Shown: positions 17,842 through 26,759 of the stretch, in pieces
Layout: the number at the start of each line of letters is the position of its first letter
How positions within the stretch are numbered: the stretch's first letter is position 1
Source: Frondihabitans australicus
GTDB lineage: Bacteria > Actinomycetota > Actinomycetes > Actinomycetales > Microbacteriaceae
NCBI RefSeq assembly: GCF_003634555.1
Contig: NZ_RBKS01000001.1
Location: 2,232,001-2,296,000 of the forward strand
DNA length: 64,000 bases
Direction of reading: 5' to 3'
Made by a program: the position numbers and the translations under genes
Notes under the pieces: generated by a model
Databases searched by the model: none
Told to the model about the DNA's origin: nothing
The model's input: the letters and a program-made list of their open reading frames with translations, nothing else

Positions 17842-18564
17842 ATGAGCGACAGCCGCGGCCTCGTCGTCGTGGTCGAGGACGAACCGGCGATCGCCGACAT
17901 CGAGCGCCTGTACCTGACCGACGCCGGGTTCACGGTGCACGTCGCCCGCGACGGCCGCACGGGGCTCGACGCGATCCGCCGCTACCGTCCGGTGGCCGCG
18001 ATCGTCGACATCGGCCTGCCGGTGCTCGACGGAGTCGAGCTGTGCCGCGCTCTCCGGGCGGACGACGACTGGACCCCGATCGTGTTCGTCACGGCGCGCG
18101 ACAGCGAGGTCGACCGGATCCTGGGCCTCGAGCTCGGCGCCGACGACTACGTGACCAAGCCGTTCTCGGCGCGCGAGCTGGCGTCTCGGGTGAAGGGCCT
18201 CGTGCGGCGCAGCACCCTCGGCTCCCGCACGGGCGCTCTCACGATCGGGCCGCTCACGCTCGATCCGCGGGCCCGACGCGTGACGAACGCCGGCGAGCCG
18301 GTCGAGCTCACCGCGACCGAGTTCGACCTGCTCGCGTACCTCATGGCGAGCCCAGGGCAGGTCTTCGCCCGGAGCCAGCTGCTCTCGGCCGTCTGGGGCG
18401 TCGCCGACTACCGCGGCACGCGCACGGTCGACGTGCACGTGGCGCAGCTGCGGGCGAAGCTCGGCGAGGGGTGCGGGCTGCGGACGATCCGCGGGGTGGG
18501 CTACGCGCTGGACGAGGGCGCTGCCGATCCTGCGCCCGGACCCGACGCCGGGCAGGCCTCGTGA
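17842..18564 (+). CDS. OmpR-family response regulator
   Basis: A 240-residue two-component response regulator. The receiver domain has the acidic pair in VVEDEP, the phospho-acceptor Asp56 in AAIVDIGLP, and Lys106 in VTKPF. A C-terminal winged-helix DNA-binding domain (about 135-228) ends in RTVDVHVAQLRAKL and RTIRGVGYAL. A -10-like TTGAAT ends 6 nt before the ATG, suggesting leaderless transcription. The stop overlaps the GTG of the sensor kinase gene, so the pair is co-translated. Confidence 0.93.
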   Translation: MSDSRGLVVVVEDEPAIADIERLYLTDAGFTVHVARDGRTGLDAIRRYRPVAAIVDIGLPVLDGVELCRALRADDDWTPIVFVTARDSEVDRILGLELGADDYVTKPFSARELASRVKGLVRRSTLGSRTGALTIGPLTLDPRARRVTNAGEPVELTATEFDLLAYLMASPGQVFARSQLLSAVWGVADYRGTRTVDVHVAQLRAKLGEGCGLRTIRGVGYALDEGAADPAPGPDAGQAS

Positions 18565-19994
18565 GGCGCACGTCGCTCGCCTCGCGCATCGTGCTCGCCA
18601 CCGTGAGCGTGGCGCTGCTCGCGGCCCTGGCGACGGCGGTCGTGGCGTTCCAGCTCGTCCGGCAGATCGGCGTGGCCCAGGCGCGCGACGTGCTGCGGTC
18701 GACGATCCAGGTGGTGGCGTCGACGCCCGCCGCCGAGCGCGCCACCGTCGTGCGGAACCTCGACCGCGAGCACCCGCACGGCGTCACCCTGCTGCTGGTG
18801 CGGCCCGACGGCAGCACCGTGCCGACCACCGGCGGCGCCACCCCCGTGCCGTCGTCGGCGATCACACGCGTGGTGAACACGGGCACGGTCTCCGAACGCG
18901 TCCAGGTCGGCGGTCACACCCTCCTCGTCGAGGGCCGCACGATCTCGCGGAGCCAGGCGGTCATCGCGAGCCAGGACTTCTCGCTCGTGCAGGCGGCGAA
19001 CCGGCGGCTGCTGGTGCGGTTCGCGATCGCCGTCGCGCTGGGGGTGGCGGTCGCCGTGGGCGTCGGGATCCTGGTGGCTCGCCTCGTCTCGCGGCCTCTG
19101 AGACGCGCCGCCGCCTCCGCGCGAGAGCTGGCCGGCGGCCGTCGCGGCGTCGTCGCCGCCCGCCGAGCGGCAGGAGACGACGAGACCAGGATCGCCGAGG
19201 TGGCCGACATAGAGCAGGCCCTCGCCTCGCTCGACGCGGCTCTCGCCCTCTCGGAGGGTCGACAGCACGAGTTCCTCCTGTCGGTGTCGCACGAGATCCG
19301 CACGCCGCTCACGGCCATCCGCGGCTACGCCGACGCGCTCGCCGACGGGCTGGTCTCGCCCTCGTCGCTGCCCGACGTCGGGCGCACCCTCGTCGCCGAG
19401 ACCGCGCGGCTCGAGGCGTTCACGAGCGACCTGCTCGAACTGGCGAGGCTCGAGGCCGACGACTTCGCGATCCGGCCCGAGCCGCTCGACCTCGTCGCCG
19501 TCGCCGTGTCGTCGCAGAAGGCCTGGCGTGCTCGCGCCGACGGACTCGGAGTCGCCGTGACCGTCCACGCCCCGGGGCCCGTCCCGATCGTGACCGACCC
19601 GATGCGCGTTCGGCAGCTGCTCGACGGCCTCCTCGAGAACGCGCTGCGGGCGAGCCCCGAGGGGTCGACGATCACGGTGACCGTGACTGGTCCCGGTTCG
19701 CTGTCGGCGGGTGCTTCGGGGGCGCTGGAGCACGCGGCACGCCGCGCGACCATCGCCGTGCGCGACGAGGGCTCCGGCCTCACCCCCGCCGACAGTCGCG
19801 ACGCCTTCGAGCGCGGGGTGCTCCGCGACCGCTACCGTTCCACGCGCGCCGTGGGGACGGGGCTCGGCCTGTCGATCGCCGCGCGGCTGGTGCGGCGTCT
19901 CGGAGGGTCGATCGAGGCGGCGCCGGGTGACGGTGGTGGGGCGGTGTTCCGCGTGCTCCTGCCGCCCGCGGCTCCTGCCGGCACGATCGAGTAG
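18561..19994 (+). CDS. two-component sensor histidine kinase
   Basis: A 477-residue membrane sensor kinase. Transmembrane helix 1 (about 10-35) and helix 2 (about 152-175) enclose an extracytoplasmic sensor domain of about 115 residues without a recognisable ligand motif. A HAMP-like region is followed by the phospho-acceptor His244 in SVSHEIRTPL. The ATPase domain has the N box LLENALRASPEG, G1 in RDEGSGL and G2 in GTGLGLSIA. The GTG start overlaps the response-regulator stop as GTGA. The signal is unknown; the divergent secreted repeat protein is a candidate accessory factor. Confidence 0.93.
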   Translation: MRRTSLASRIVLATVSVALLAALATAVVAFQLVRQIGVAQARDVLRSTIQVVASTPAAERATVVRNLDREHPHGVTLLLVRPDGSTVPTTGGATPVPSSAITRVVNTGTVSERVQVGGHTLLVEGRTISRSQAVIASQDFSLVQAANRRLLVRFAIAVALGVAVAVGVGILVARLVSRPLRRAAASARELAGGRRGVVAARRAAGDDETRIAEVADIEQALASLDAALALSEGRQHEFLLSVSHEIRTPLTAIRGYADALADGLVSPSSLPDVGRTLVAETARLEAFTSDLLELARLEADDFAIRPEPLDLVAVAVSSQKAWRARADGLGVAVTVHAPGPVPIVTDPMRVRQLLDGLLENALRASPEGSTITVTVTGPGSLSAGASGALEHAARRATIAVRDEGSGLTPADSRDAFERGVLRDRYRSTRAVGTGLGLSIAARLVRRLGGSIEAAPGDGGGAVFRVLLPPAAPAGTIE

Positions 19995-20016
19995 GTCGGC
20001 GGTCGCCGTGAGCGCG

Positions 20017-21030
20017 TCAGTCGGCGAGCGGCCGGACAGCCGTCATGGTCGCGGGCACCGCCGCCGGCCACCGTGCGCCGACCAGCCCCGCCAGGGCGCC
20101 CGTCGAACCGTCGCGGCCGACGGACGAGTCCGCGGAGGCGGAGTCGCCGGCTCCTGCGTCGAGAGTCACGTCGAGCTCCATCTCGCCGCGCCCGCGCTCG
20201 AGGATCGGCGTGCCGTGGGGTTGAGCGACATCGAGGCGGCCCGTGCCGTCGTCCACGACCATCATGAGCCGGAGCTCCTGGCCGCCGACCGCGACGGCGC
20301 GCGCCCTGATCGTGCCGGACACCGGTGCGGACTTCGACAGCTCGATCAGCTCGGCGATCGTGTGTGTCGCTCCCCGGGGCTGGCCGTCGACGCGGCTCAG
20401 ACCGACCGACGCGAGCCACGCCTCGGGCCACGCCGTCTCGGGCGCATCGGAGTACATCGCGCCGACGGTGTCGACCCCGAACACGTACCGGTCGGGAGTC
20501 CGCGCCAGCAGATACGGGGTCATGACCCGCGAGTCGAGACCCTGCTCGAACAGCGCTCCATCGCGTTCCGTTTCGCTGAGCGACTCATCTAGCGCGGCGG
20601 CGTTGAGGGCCGCGACGGCTGCCTCAAGCGAGTGTGCGAGACGGAAGATCCCGGTGTCGTGCGTCGGCGAGGACCAGAGCGAGTCGTCGCCGGAGTGGCC
20701 CGGCACTTCGAGCGTGACGATTCCGTAGACGTGGTCGTCGAACACCGGGAGCCAGACCGGCGGGTGCTCCAGCTGGTCGATGCAGAACTCGCGCCACTCG
20801 AGCAGCGCGTCGACGGGGCGCATCCACCAGCCGCCGAAGACCGTCGAGCTGCCGCCGTCGCGCCAGCGATACAGGGTCTCGACCTGCTCGGTCAGGCGAA
20901 GAGGCGCGATGGCCTCGCGTAGGCGGCCCACACCGGTGTCGTCGAGTCCGGGATTCATTCCCTGCAGGAGTTCGGGACGGTTCTCATGCAGCCACAGCTC
21001 GTAGGCCGTCAGCTCGCTCGACAGGCTCAT
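20017..21030 (-). CDS. SMI1/KNR4 (SUKH) domain protein with C-terminal extension
   Basis: A 337-residue cytoplasmic protein. The first about 150 residues fit the SMI1/KNR4 (SUKH) fold, with LYRWRDGGSS..FGGWWMRPV and LPVFDDHVYGIVTLEV as core segments. The C-terminal region has a beta-rich stretch, SGTIRARAVAVGGQELRL followed by MVVDDGTGRLDVAQ, that reads like an OB-fold core, and an Asp/Ser/Ala-rich tail. SUKH proteins are often immunity proteins for secreted toxins, but no toxin gene is adjacent, so a housekeeping role is equally possible. Confidence 0.75.
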   Translation of the reverse strand: MSLSSELTAYELWLHENRPELLQGMNPGLDDTGVGRLREAIAPLRLTEQVETLYRWRDGGSSTVFGGWWMRPVDALLEWREFCIDQLEHPPVWLPVFDDHVYGIVTLEVPGHSGDDSLWSSPTHDTGIFRLAHSLEAAVAALNAAALDESLSETERDGALFEQGLDSRVMTPYLLARTPDRYVFGVDTVGAMYSDAPETAWPEAWLASVGLSRVDGQPRGATHTIAELIELSKSAPVSGTIRARAVAVGGQELRLMMVVDDGTGRLDVAQPHGTPILERGRGEMELDVTLDAGAGDSASADSSVGRDGSTGALAGLVGARWPAAVPATMTAVRPLAD

Positions 21031-21090
21031 GCCGCCAGTCTGGCGTCCGATTGCCGCGCGTCACAGCCCTCCTTCGGGTGCCCGCCGAAG

Positions 21091-21164
21091 TACCCCCGCA
21101 GGGGTTCGAACCCTGACTGTGGCGATTTTAAGTCGCCTGCCTCTTCCAGTTGGGCTACGGGGGC
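21091..21164 (-). tRNA. tRNA with anticodon UAA, class I (short variable loop)
   Basis: A full cloverleaf of 74 nt without an encoded CCA. The acceptor stem GCCCCCG pairs with CGGGGGU (G1-U72), with U8, A9 and discriminator A73. The D arm has only three good pairs with GG in the loop. The anticodon stem GGCGA/UCGCC holds the loop CUUAAAA, giving anticodon UAA (codon UUA, leucine). The variable loop is ACAGU, five nucleotides. The T arm is CAGGG/CCCUG with UUCGAAC. Bacterial tRNA-Leu normally has a long variable arm (class II), so the short loop is anomalous and the aminoacyl identity is uncertain. Confidence 0.85.
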
Positions 21165-21216
21165 GTGCCCTCCAGGGTATCGGGCCCGGCTGATCCCCCT
21201 CCCCGTCGCCGCTCGG

Positions 21217-21274
21217 GCGACAAAAAGCGACACCTGCGACGCGCGGGGGCGTCGCAGGTGTCGCTTTTTGTCGC
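21217..21274. repeat. palindromic hairpin family, copy 1 (downstream of ndh)
   Basis: A perfect 25-bp inverted repeat (arm GCGACAAAAAGCGACACC..) with an 8-nt loop CGCGGGGG begins 10 nt after the ndh stop. The inner GC-rich stem is flanked by A5 on one side and T5 on the other, so it can act as an intrinsic terminator in both directions. The same core recurs near 37.3 and 57.5 kb. Confidence 0.85.
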
Positions 21275-21283
21275 TGGAGGAGG

Positions 21284-22828
21284 CTACTCGGCAGCGGGAG
21301 CCGGCTCGGCGGCGGGCTTCTTCGCGGCGGGCTTGCGCGGCGCACGCTTCGGAGCGGCCTTCTCGGCGGCGACCGGCTCGGCGGCCTTCTCGCCGTCGGC
21401 GGGGTTCGCGTACGCCGGGCCGGGCTCGCCGGCGGCCTTCCCGATCTCGGGCGCGGTGGCGGGCCTCTCGTCGGCGGCGGTCGGCGCGACCGGCTCGGCG
21501 GGAGCCGGGGGCTTGGGGCGCGACGCGAACTCCTCGAACGCGGCACGGGGCTGCGTCACGTTGTCGAGCGAGGCGATGTCGCGACCCAGGACGGCGTTGT
21601 TGGCCCAGCCGGAGACGACGCGGATCTTGCGCTCCCACGACGGCATGGCGAGGCCGTGGTAGCCGCGGTGCGCGGCCCAGGCCGGGAAGCCCTTGAGCGC
21701 GAACTTGCCGCTCTGGAACACGCCGATGCCGAGACCCAGACCGGCCACCGCACCGAGGTTGTCGTGGCGGTAGTCCTGCGTGTTCTCGCCGCGGAGCACG
21801 GCCGTGATGTTCTTCGCGAGCTGCTTGCCCATGCGGACCGCGTGCTGCGCGTTCGGCACGCAGAAGCCGCCGACGCCGGCGCCGGTGAGGTCGGGCGTGG
21901 CCGCGACGTCGCCGCAGGCCCAGGCGTCGGGGACGACGGTGCCCTCTTCGGTGACGATGCGGAGGTCGGGCTGCACGGTGATGCGGCCGCGGGCCTCGAG
22001 CGGGAAGTCGGTGTTGCGCACCACGGGGTTCGCCATGACGCCGGCGGTCCAGATGATGAGGTCGGACTCGAACGACTCACCGGTCGACAGCTCGATCTTG
22101 CCGCCGACGGCCGACTGCAGCTGGGTGTCGAGGTGCACGATCGCCTGGCGCTCGGCGAGATTCTTGAGCACCCAGTGGCTGGTCTCGAGGGCGACCTCGG
22201 GCATGATCCTGCCCATCGCCTCGACCAGGTGGAACGAGGTGTCGTCGATCGTGAGGCCGGGGTAGTTCTTCAGGAGGTCGGTCGCGAAGCTGCGGAGCTC
22301 GGCGAAGATCTCGATGCCCGCGAACCCGCCGCCGACCACGACGACCGTGAGGAGACGGTCGCGCTCGGGACCGGCCTCGAGGTTCGCCGCCTTCTGGAAG
22401 TTCGTGAGGAGCTTGTCGCGGATCGCCTGCGCCTCTTCGATCGTCTTGAGGCCGATGGCCTCGTCGGCGACGCCCGGGATCGGGAACGTGCGCGAGACCG
22501 CGCCGGCGGTCATGACGATCTGGTCGTACTCCATCTCCCAGGCCTCGCCGACCTCGGGGGTGATCGTCGCCGTCTTGGAGGCGTGGTCGACCTTCGTCAC
22601 CTTCGCCGTGACGACGTTGGTGCGCTTGAGGTGGCGACGGAGCGCGACGACCGCGTGACGGGGCTCGATCGAACCGGCGGCGACCTCGGGGAGGAACGGC
22701 TGGTACGTCATGTACGGCAGCGGGTCGACGACGGTGACGTCGGCCTCGCCCTTGCGCAGCCACTTCTCGAGCTTCCAGGCGGTGTAGAAACCGGCGTAGC
22801 CGCCGCCGACGATCAGGATTTTGGGCAA
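21284..22828 (-). CDS. ndh: type II NADH dehydrogenase
   Basis: A non-proton-pumping NADH:quinone oxidoreductase on the cytoplasmic face of the membrane, 514 residues. The FAD dinucleotide motif GGGYAG is near the N-terminus, the second Rossmann motif VVVGGGFAGIE is at about 165-175, and the FAD-binding DAWACGDVAATPD segment is at about 305. The last 80 or so residues are an Ala/Lys/Pro/Glu-rich low-complexity tail beyond the catalytic fold. The start is TTG with AGGAG upstream; IVGGGYAG so close to the start excludes a later codon. A palindromic terminator follows. Confidence 0.93.
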   Translation of the reverse strand: MPKILIVGGGYAGFYTAWKLEKWLRKGEADVTVVDPLPYMTYQPFLPEVAAGSIEPRHAVVALRRHLKRTNVVTAKVTKVDHASKTATITPEVGEAWEMEYDQIVMTAGAVSRTFPIPGVADEAIGLKTIEEAQAIRDKLLTNFQKAANLEAGPERDRLLTVVVVGGGFAGIEIFAELRSFATDLLKNYPGLTIDDTSFHLVEAMGRIMPEVALETSHWVLKNLAERQAIVHLDTQLQSAVGGKIELSTGESFESDLIIWTAGVMANPVVRNTDFPLEARGRITVQPDLRIVTEEGTVVPDAWACGDVAATPDLTGAGVGGFCVPNAQHAVRMGKQLAKNITAVLRGENTQDYRHDNLGAVAGLGLGIGVFQSGKFALKGFPAWAAHRGYHGLAMPSWERKIRVVSGWANNAVLGRDIASLDNVTQPRAAFEEFASRPKPPAPAEPVAPTAADERPATAPEIGKAAGEPGPAYANPADGEKAAEPVAAEKAAPKRAPRKPAAKKPAAEPAPAAE

Positions 22829-22867
22829 GGCGAAAGACTCCTCGATTGGGAATGGACTGTGAACAGG

Positions 22868-24133
22868 CTAGCGCCCTGAGCGCAGCCTTCTGAAATGCCG
22901 TGCGGCCCCGATGACGACGGCGGCGAAACTGATTCCGAAGACAGCGTAGACCGCAACCGGGATACCTACCGACCGAAGGGATTCGACTGTCGGGAAGCCC
23001 CCAGCGTCGACGTCCCTATTGGCGACGGCCGTCGTCGGGGTCGCCGTGACCGGCAGCGACGGCTGCGGCTTGGCGGTCGGCAGCGGTGTCGCGGCGGCCC
23101 GGCGGTGCAGGCGGACCCAGTCGGACAGGCTGCCGAGCGGGTTCGAGGTCACGTGCGCGACGTTCGCCGTGACCGCTCTCTCGGCGTTCACCAGTCCGTG
23201 GCCGTAGATGGGCCCCGGGCTCGGCGACCCCTTCGGCGTCGCGGTCGAGATGATGCGCTGGATCACGTCGTCGGCCGAGATGCCCGGGTGCGAGGCGTAG
23301 ACGAGGGCCGCGATGCCCGAGACGATCGGCGCCGCCCCGCTCGTCCCCTGCCAGAGCAGGTACTGGCCGCCCGGGCCCACCCCGACCAGCCCCTCGCTCG
23401 GTGCGGCGACACCGATGGTGATCCCCTGGCTCGACGCGTCGTAGCTCGCGTCGCCGTTCTGGTCGACGCCGGCCACCGCGAGAACCCCCGGCATCGTGGC
23501 AGGAGCCCCGACCTCGTCGGTGCCGGAGCCCCGGTTCCCGGCCGCGGCGACGACCACCACACCGTGCGCGTCGGCGTACTCGAACGCCCTGTCCCAGCTC
23601 ACCGGCCAGTCGAGCGTGTTGCGGGTCAGCGACATGTTGATCACCTTGGCGCCGTGGTTCACGGCCCAGACGACCGCCTCGGCGATCTGCTCGTCCGGGT
23701 CGTGGGCGCTCGCGCCGAACCCGACCGAGATCGACAGAATGCTCGCCTGCGGAGCCACGCCGATCACGCCGCTGTCGGTGCCGGTCCCGCGACCGGCGAG
23801 CATCGACGCGACCAGCGTGCCGTGCGACGAGTCGCCGCTGTCGTCGATGGGCGTCTGCCCGTTCGACGAGCCCTGCCCGGAGAAGTCCGTGCCGCCCGTG
23901 ACGGCCCCCTGCAGTTCGCTCACGCTGCCGTCGACCCCGGTGTCGATGACGGCGACCGTGACGCCCTTGCCCTTCGTCGTGTTCCAGGCCTGCTCGATGC
24001 CGTAGTCCTGCAGCCAGTACTCGCGGCTGCGGATGTCGTCGGCCCGGGCCGGCTGCGCGGTGAGCACCCCGCCCGAGAGGAGCACGATCGCCACGGCGGC
24101 GACGAAGCCGGCGAGGGCGAGCGGGCGACGCAC
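22868..24133 (-). CDS. S8 family serine peptidase (subtilisin-like, membrane-anchored)
   Basis: A secreted subtilase of 421 residues. A signal peptide (about 1-31) is followed by a catalytic domain with Asp64 in VIDTGVD, His104 in SSHGT, the oxyanion Asn in AAAGN, and Ser265 in GTSGAAP. A Pro/Thr-rich linker and a C-terminal transmembrane helix (about 395-415) end in a basic tail, giving a mycosin-like topology. I chose the GTG 4 nt after the stop of the DUF501 gene because it begins the signal peptide directly; a longer version overlapping DUF501 is unlikely. There are no ESX genes nearby, so it is not assigned to type VII secretion. Confidence 0.9.
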   Translation of the reverse strand: MRRPLALAGFVAAVAIVLLSGGVLTAQPARADDIRSREYWLQDYGIEQAWNTTKGKGVTVAVIDTGVDGSVSELQGAVTGGTDFSGQGSSNGQTPIDDSGDSSHGTLVASMLAGRGTGTDSGVIGVAPQASILSISVGFGASAHDPDEQIAEAVVWAVNHGAKVINMSLTRNTLDWPVSWDRAFEYADAHGVVVVAAAGNRGSGTDEVGAPATMPGVLAVAGVDQNGDASYDASSQGITIGVAAPSEGLVGVGPGGQYLLWQGTSGAAPIVSGIAALVYASHPGISADDVIQRIISTATPKGSPSPGPIYGHGLVNAERAVTANVAHVTSNPLGSLSDWVRLHRRAAATPLPTAKPQPSLPVTATPTTAVANRDVDAGGFPTVESLRSVGIPVAVYAVFGISFAAVVIGAARHFRRLRSGR

Positions 24134-24137
24134 CGGC

Positions 24138-24659
24138 TTACGCCTCGTCAGCGTCGTAGTCGATGCACGAGCAGGTCGCAGGATCCCACGCGGCACGTTC
24201 CAGCGCCAGGTCGCCGAACGGGTTCACCACGGGCCCTGCGGCGAGCGCGTGACCCGCCAGGGCGTGCAGGCACTTCACCCTCTCGGGCATCCCGCCCGCC
24301 GTCACATGGTCGATCTCGGCGACGTGCTCGATGCTCTCGCGGTCGGCGAGGTACGCCTCGTGTGCTTCCAGGTAGTGCGCGCGAAGGGACTCGTCGGCGG
24401 CGAGCATCTCGGTGAACTCGGCCATGACGCCGTTCGCCTCGAGCGTCGAGATCGCGGCCGTGGCCGCCGGGTGGCACAGGTAGTAGAGCGTCGGGAACGG
24501 CGTGCCGTCGGCGAGGCGCGGCTTCGTCGACACGACGGTGGGATTGCCGCAGACGCAGCGCGCGGCGATGCCGATCACGTCTCGGGCCGGACGGCCGAGC
24601 TGCAGCGACACGATGCGGATGTCGCGCTCGGTGACGGGGGCGAAGGGCGGCGTGCTCAT
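24138..24659 (-). CDS. DUF501 domain-containing protein
   Basis: A 173-residue actinobacterial protein of family DUF501. It has conserved cysteines (CVCGNP at about 35-40, CHPAA, CLHALAGH, and a CSCID near the C-terminus) that look able to bind a metal, and an HVTAGGMPERVKCLHA segment. It is typically found, as here, between ftsB/divIC-eno and downstream genes. Biochemical function is unknown. Confidence 0.9.
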   Translation of the reverse strand: MSTPPFAPVTERDIRIVSLQLGRPARDVIGIAARCVCGNPTVVSTKPRLADGTPFPTLYYLCHPAATAAISTLEANGVMAEFTEMLAADESLRAHYLEAHEAYLADRESIEHVAEIDHVTAGGMPERVKCLHALAGHALAAGPVVNPFGDLALERAAWDPATCSCIDYDADEA

Positions 24660-24690
24660 GAGTGGTCCACGATACCCGACGGCGCGGGGG

Positions 24691-25269
24691 CTACTTCGTG
24701 CCGGTGCTGCTCTCGGAGCCCGAGATGTCGGGCGAGACGAGCTTCGTCGCGGGCTCGTTCGTGAGCCCGGCGTCGAGCACCGACGAGGTCATCGCCTGCA
24801 CCCAGTCGACCTTCGGAGTCTGGATCTTGTCGCTGATCTGCGTGCCGGACGTCGTGGTGGTCGTCGTTCCCGAGGATTTCGACGGGTTCATGACGAGGTA
24901 GCTGTACTCGCCCGGGTAGACGTACAGCAGCCTGTCGCGGGCCTGCGCCTCGATGTAGGCGGGGTCGTTCCAGCGAGCGACGTCGCCCTTGAGGCTCTGC
25001 ACGTCGCTCTTCTGCTTCTGCACGGACTGCTCGAGCGAGGCGACCTGCTGCTGCTGCTGGATCAGGGTGCGCAGGCTCGGGGCGAGCACGACGATGAACA
25101 GGATGATGATCACGAGCATGAGCAGGCTGAAGCCCGAGAACCGGGAGGCGCGCAGCCAGCCGCCGGCCGCGGACTCCATGGCCGGCAGGCTCACGGGGAT
25201 GCGGCGGTTCTTCGACGCGCCGCCCTTCGAGGCGGGCTCGTGCGTGTGGCGCTCGCCTGCTGTGCTCAT
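24691..25269 (-). CDS. septum formation initiator family protein (FtsB/DivIC)
   Basis: A bitopic division protein of 192 residues. A cytoplasmic N-terminus of about 45 residues precedes one transmembrane helix (about 47-66, LLMLVIIILFIVVLAPS). A short Gln-rich coiled coil (about 68-100) and the DivIC signature WNDPAYIEAQARDRLLYVYPGE follow. The C-terminal about 60 residues are Ser/Thr-rich and unrelated to the family core. FtsB/DivIC proteins link FtsL and FtsQ in the divisome. The order eno, ftsB, DUF501 is a conserved actinobacterial arrangement. Confidence 0.9.
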   Translation of the reverse strand: MSTAGERHTHEPASKGGASKNRRIPVSLPAMESAAGGWLRASRFSGFSLLMLVIIILFIVVLAPSLRTLIQQQQQVASLEQSVQKQKSDVQSLKGDVARWNDPAYIEAQARDRLLYVYPGEYSYLVMNPSKSSGTTTTTTSGTQISDKIQTPKVDWVQAMTSSVLDAGLTNEPATKLVSPDISGSESSTGTK

Positions 25270-25284
25270 GCCTCGACGATAGGC

Positions 25285-25319
25285 GACGGCCCGCCCCGCA
25301 TCGTGCGGGACGGGCCGTC
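25285..25319 (-). terminator. inverted repeat after eno
   Basis: A stem of 9 bp (GACGGCCCG/CGGGCCGTC), one C-A mismatch and 6 more bp (CCCGCA/TGCGGG) closes a 3-nt loop. It lies between the eno stop and the ftsB start on the minus strand. There is no U-tract, so it is a GC hairpin terminator or attenuator at best. Confidence 0.5.
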
Positions 25320-25354
25320 GGAGGCTGAGAAAAGCCTCAGCCTGTGCTCTGGGA

Positions 25355-26638
<1,284 letters not shown>

Positions 26639-26683
26639 TTACTCCTTAGATCGTCTGTCTGTGAGGGCTTCCGCCCAGGCGCA

Positions 26684-26689
26684 ATCCTA
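26684..26689 (-). promoter_or_regulatory. -10 box of the eno promoter
   Basis: TAGGAT on the minus strand would place the start site about 42 nt upstream of the eno GTG, leaving a short leader that carries the AAGGAG ribosome binding site. No convincing -35 box is visible. Confidence 0.4.
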
Positions 26690-26759
26690 GTCACGCCGGG
26701 TGGCCGGCCCTCGGTTCTCCACAGGCGAAGCAGGGCGCAGGATCCGACAGCCTCCCGGC

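Noticed and set aside
20017-21030. Toxin/immunity locus around the SUKH protein
   Set aside because: No polymorphic toxin, Rhs or secretion gene is adjacent; neighbours are a sensor kinase and a tRNA.
21087-21165. Reading the tRNA as tRNA-Lys
   Set aside because: The 7-nt loop CUUAAAA with a 5-bp stem puts U33 before UAA; a Lys anticodon (UUU or CUU) would need a shifted, asymmetric loop.
22868-24133. Subtilase as part of a type VII secretion locus (mycosin)
   Set aside because: Signal peptide, triad and C-terminal anchor fit, but no ecc or WXG100 genes are nearby; neighbours are DUF501, ftsB and ndh.
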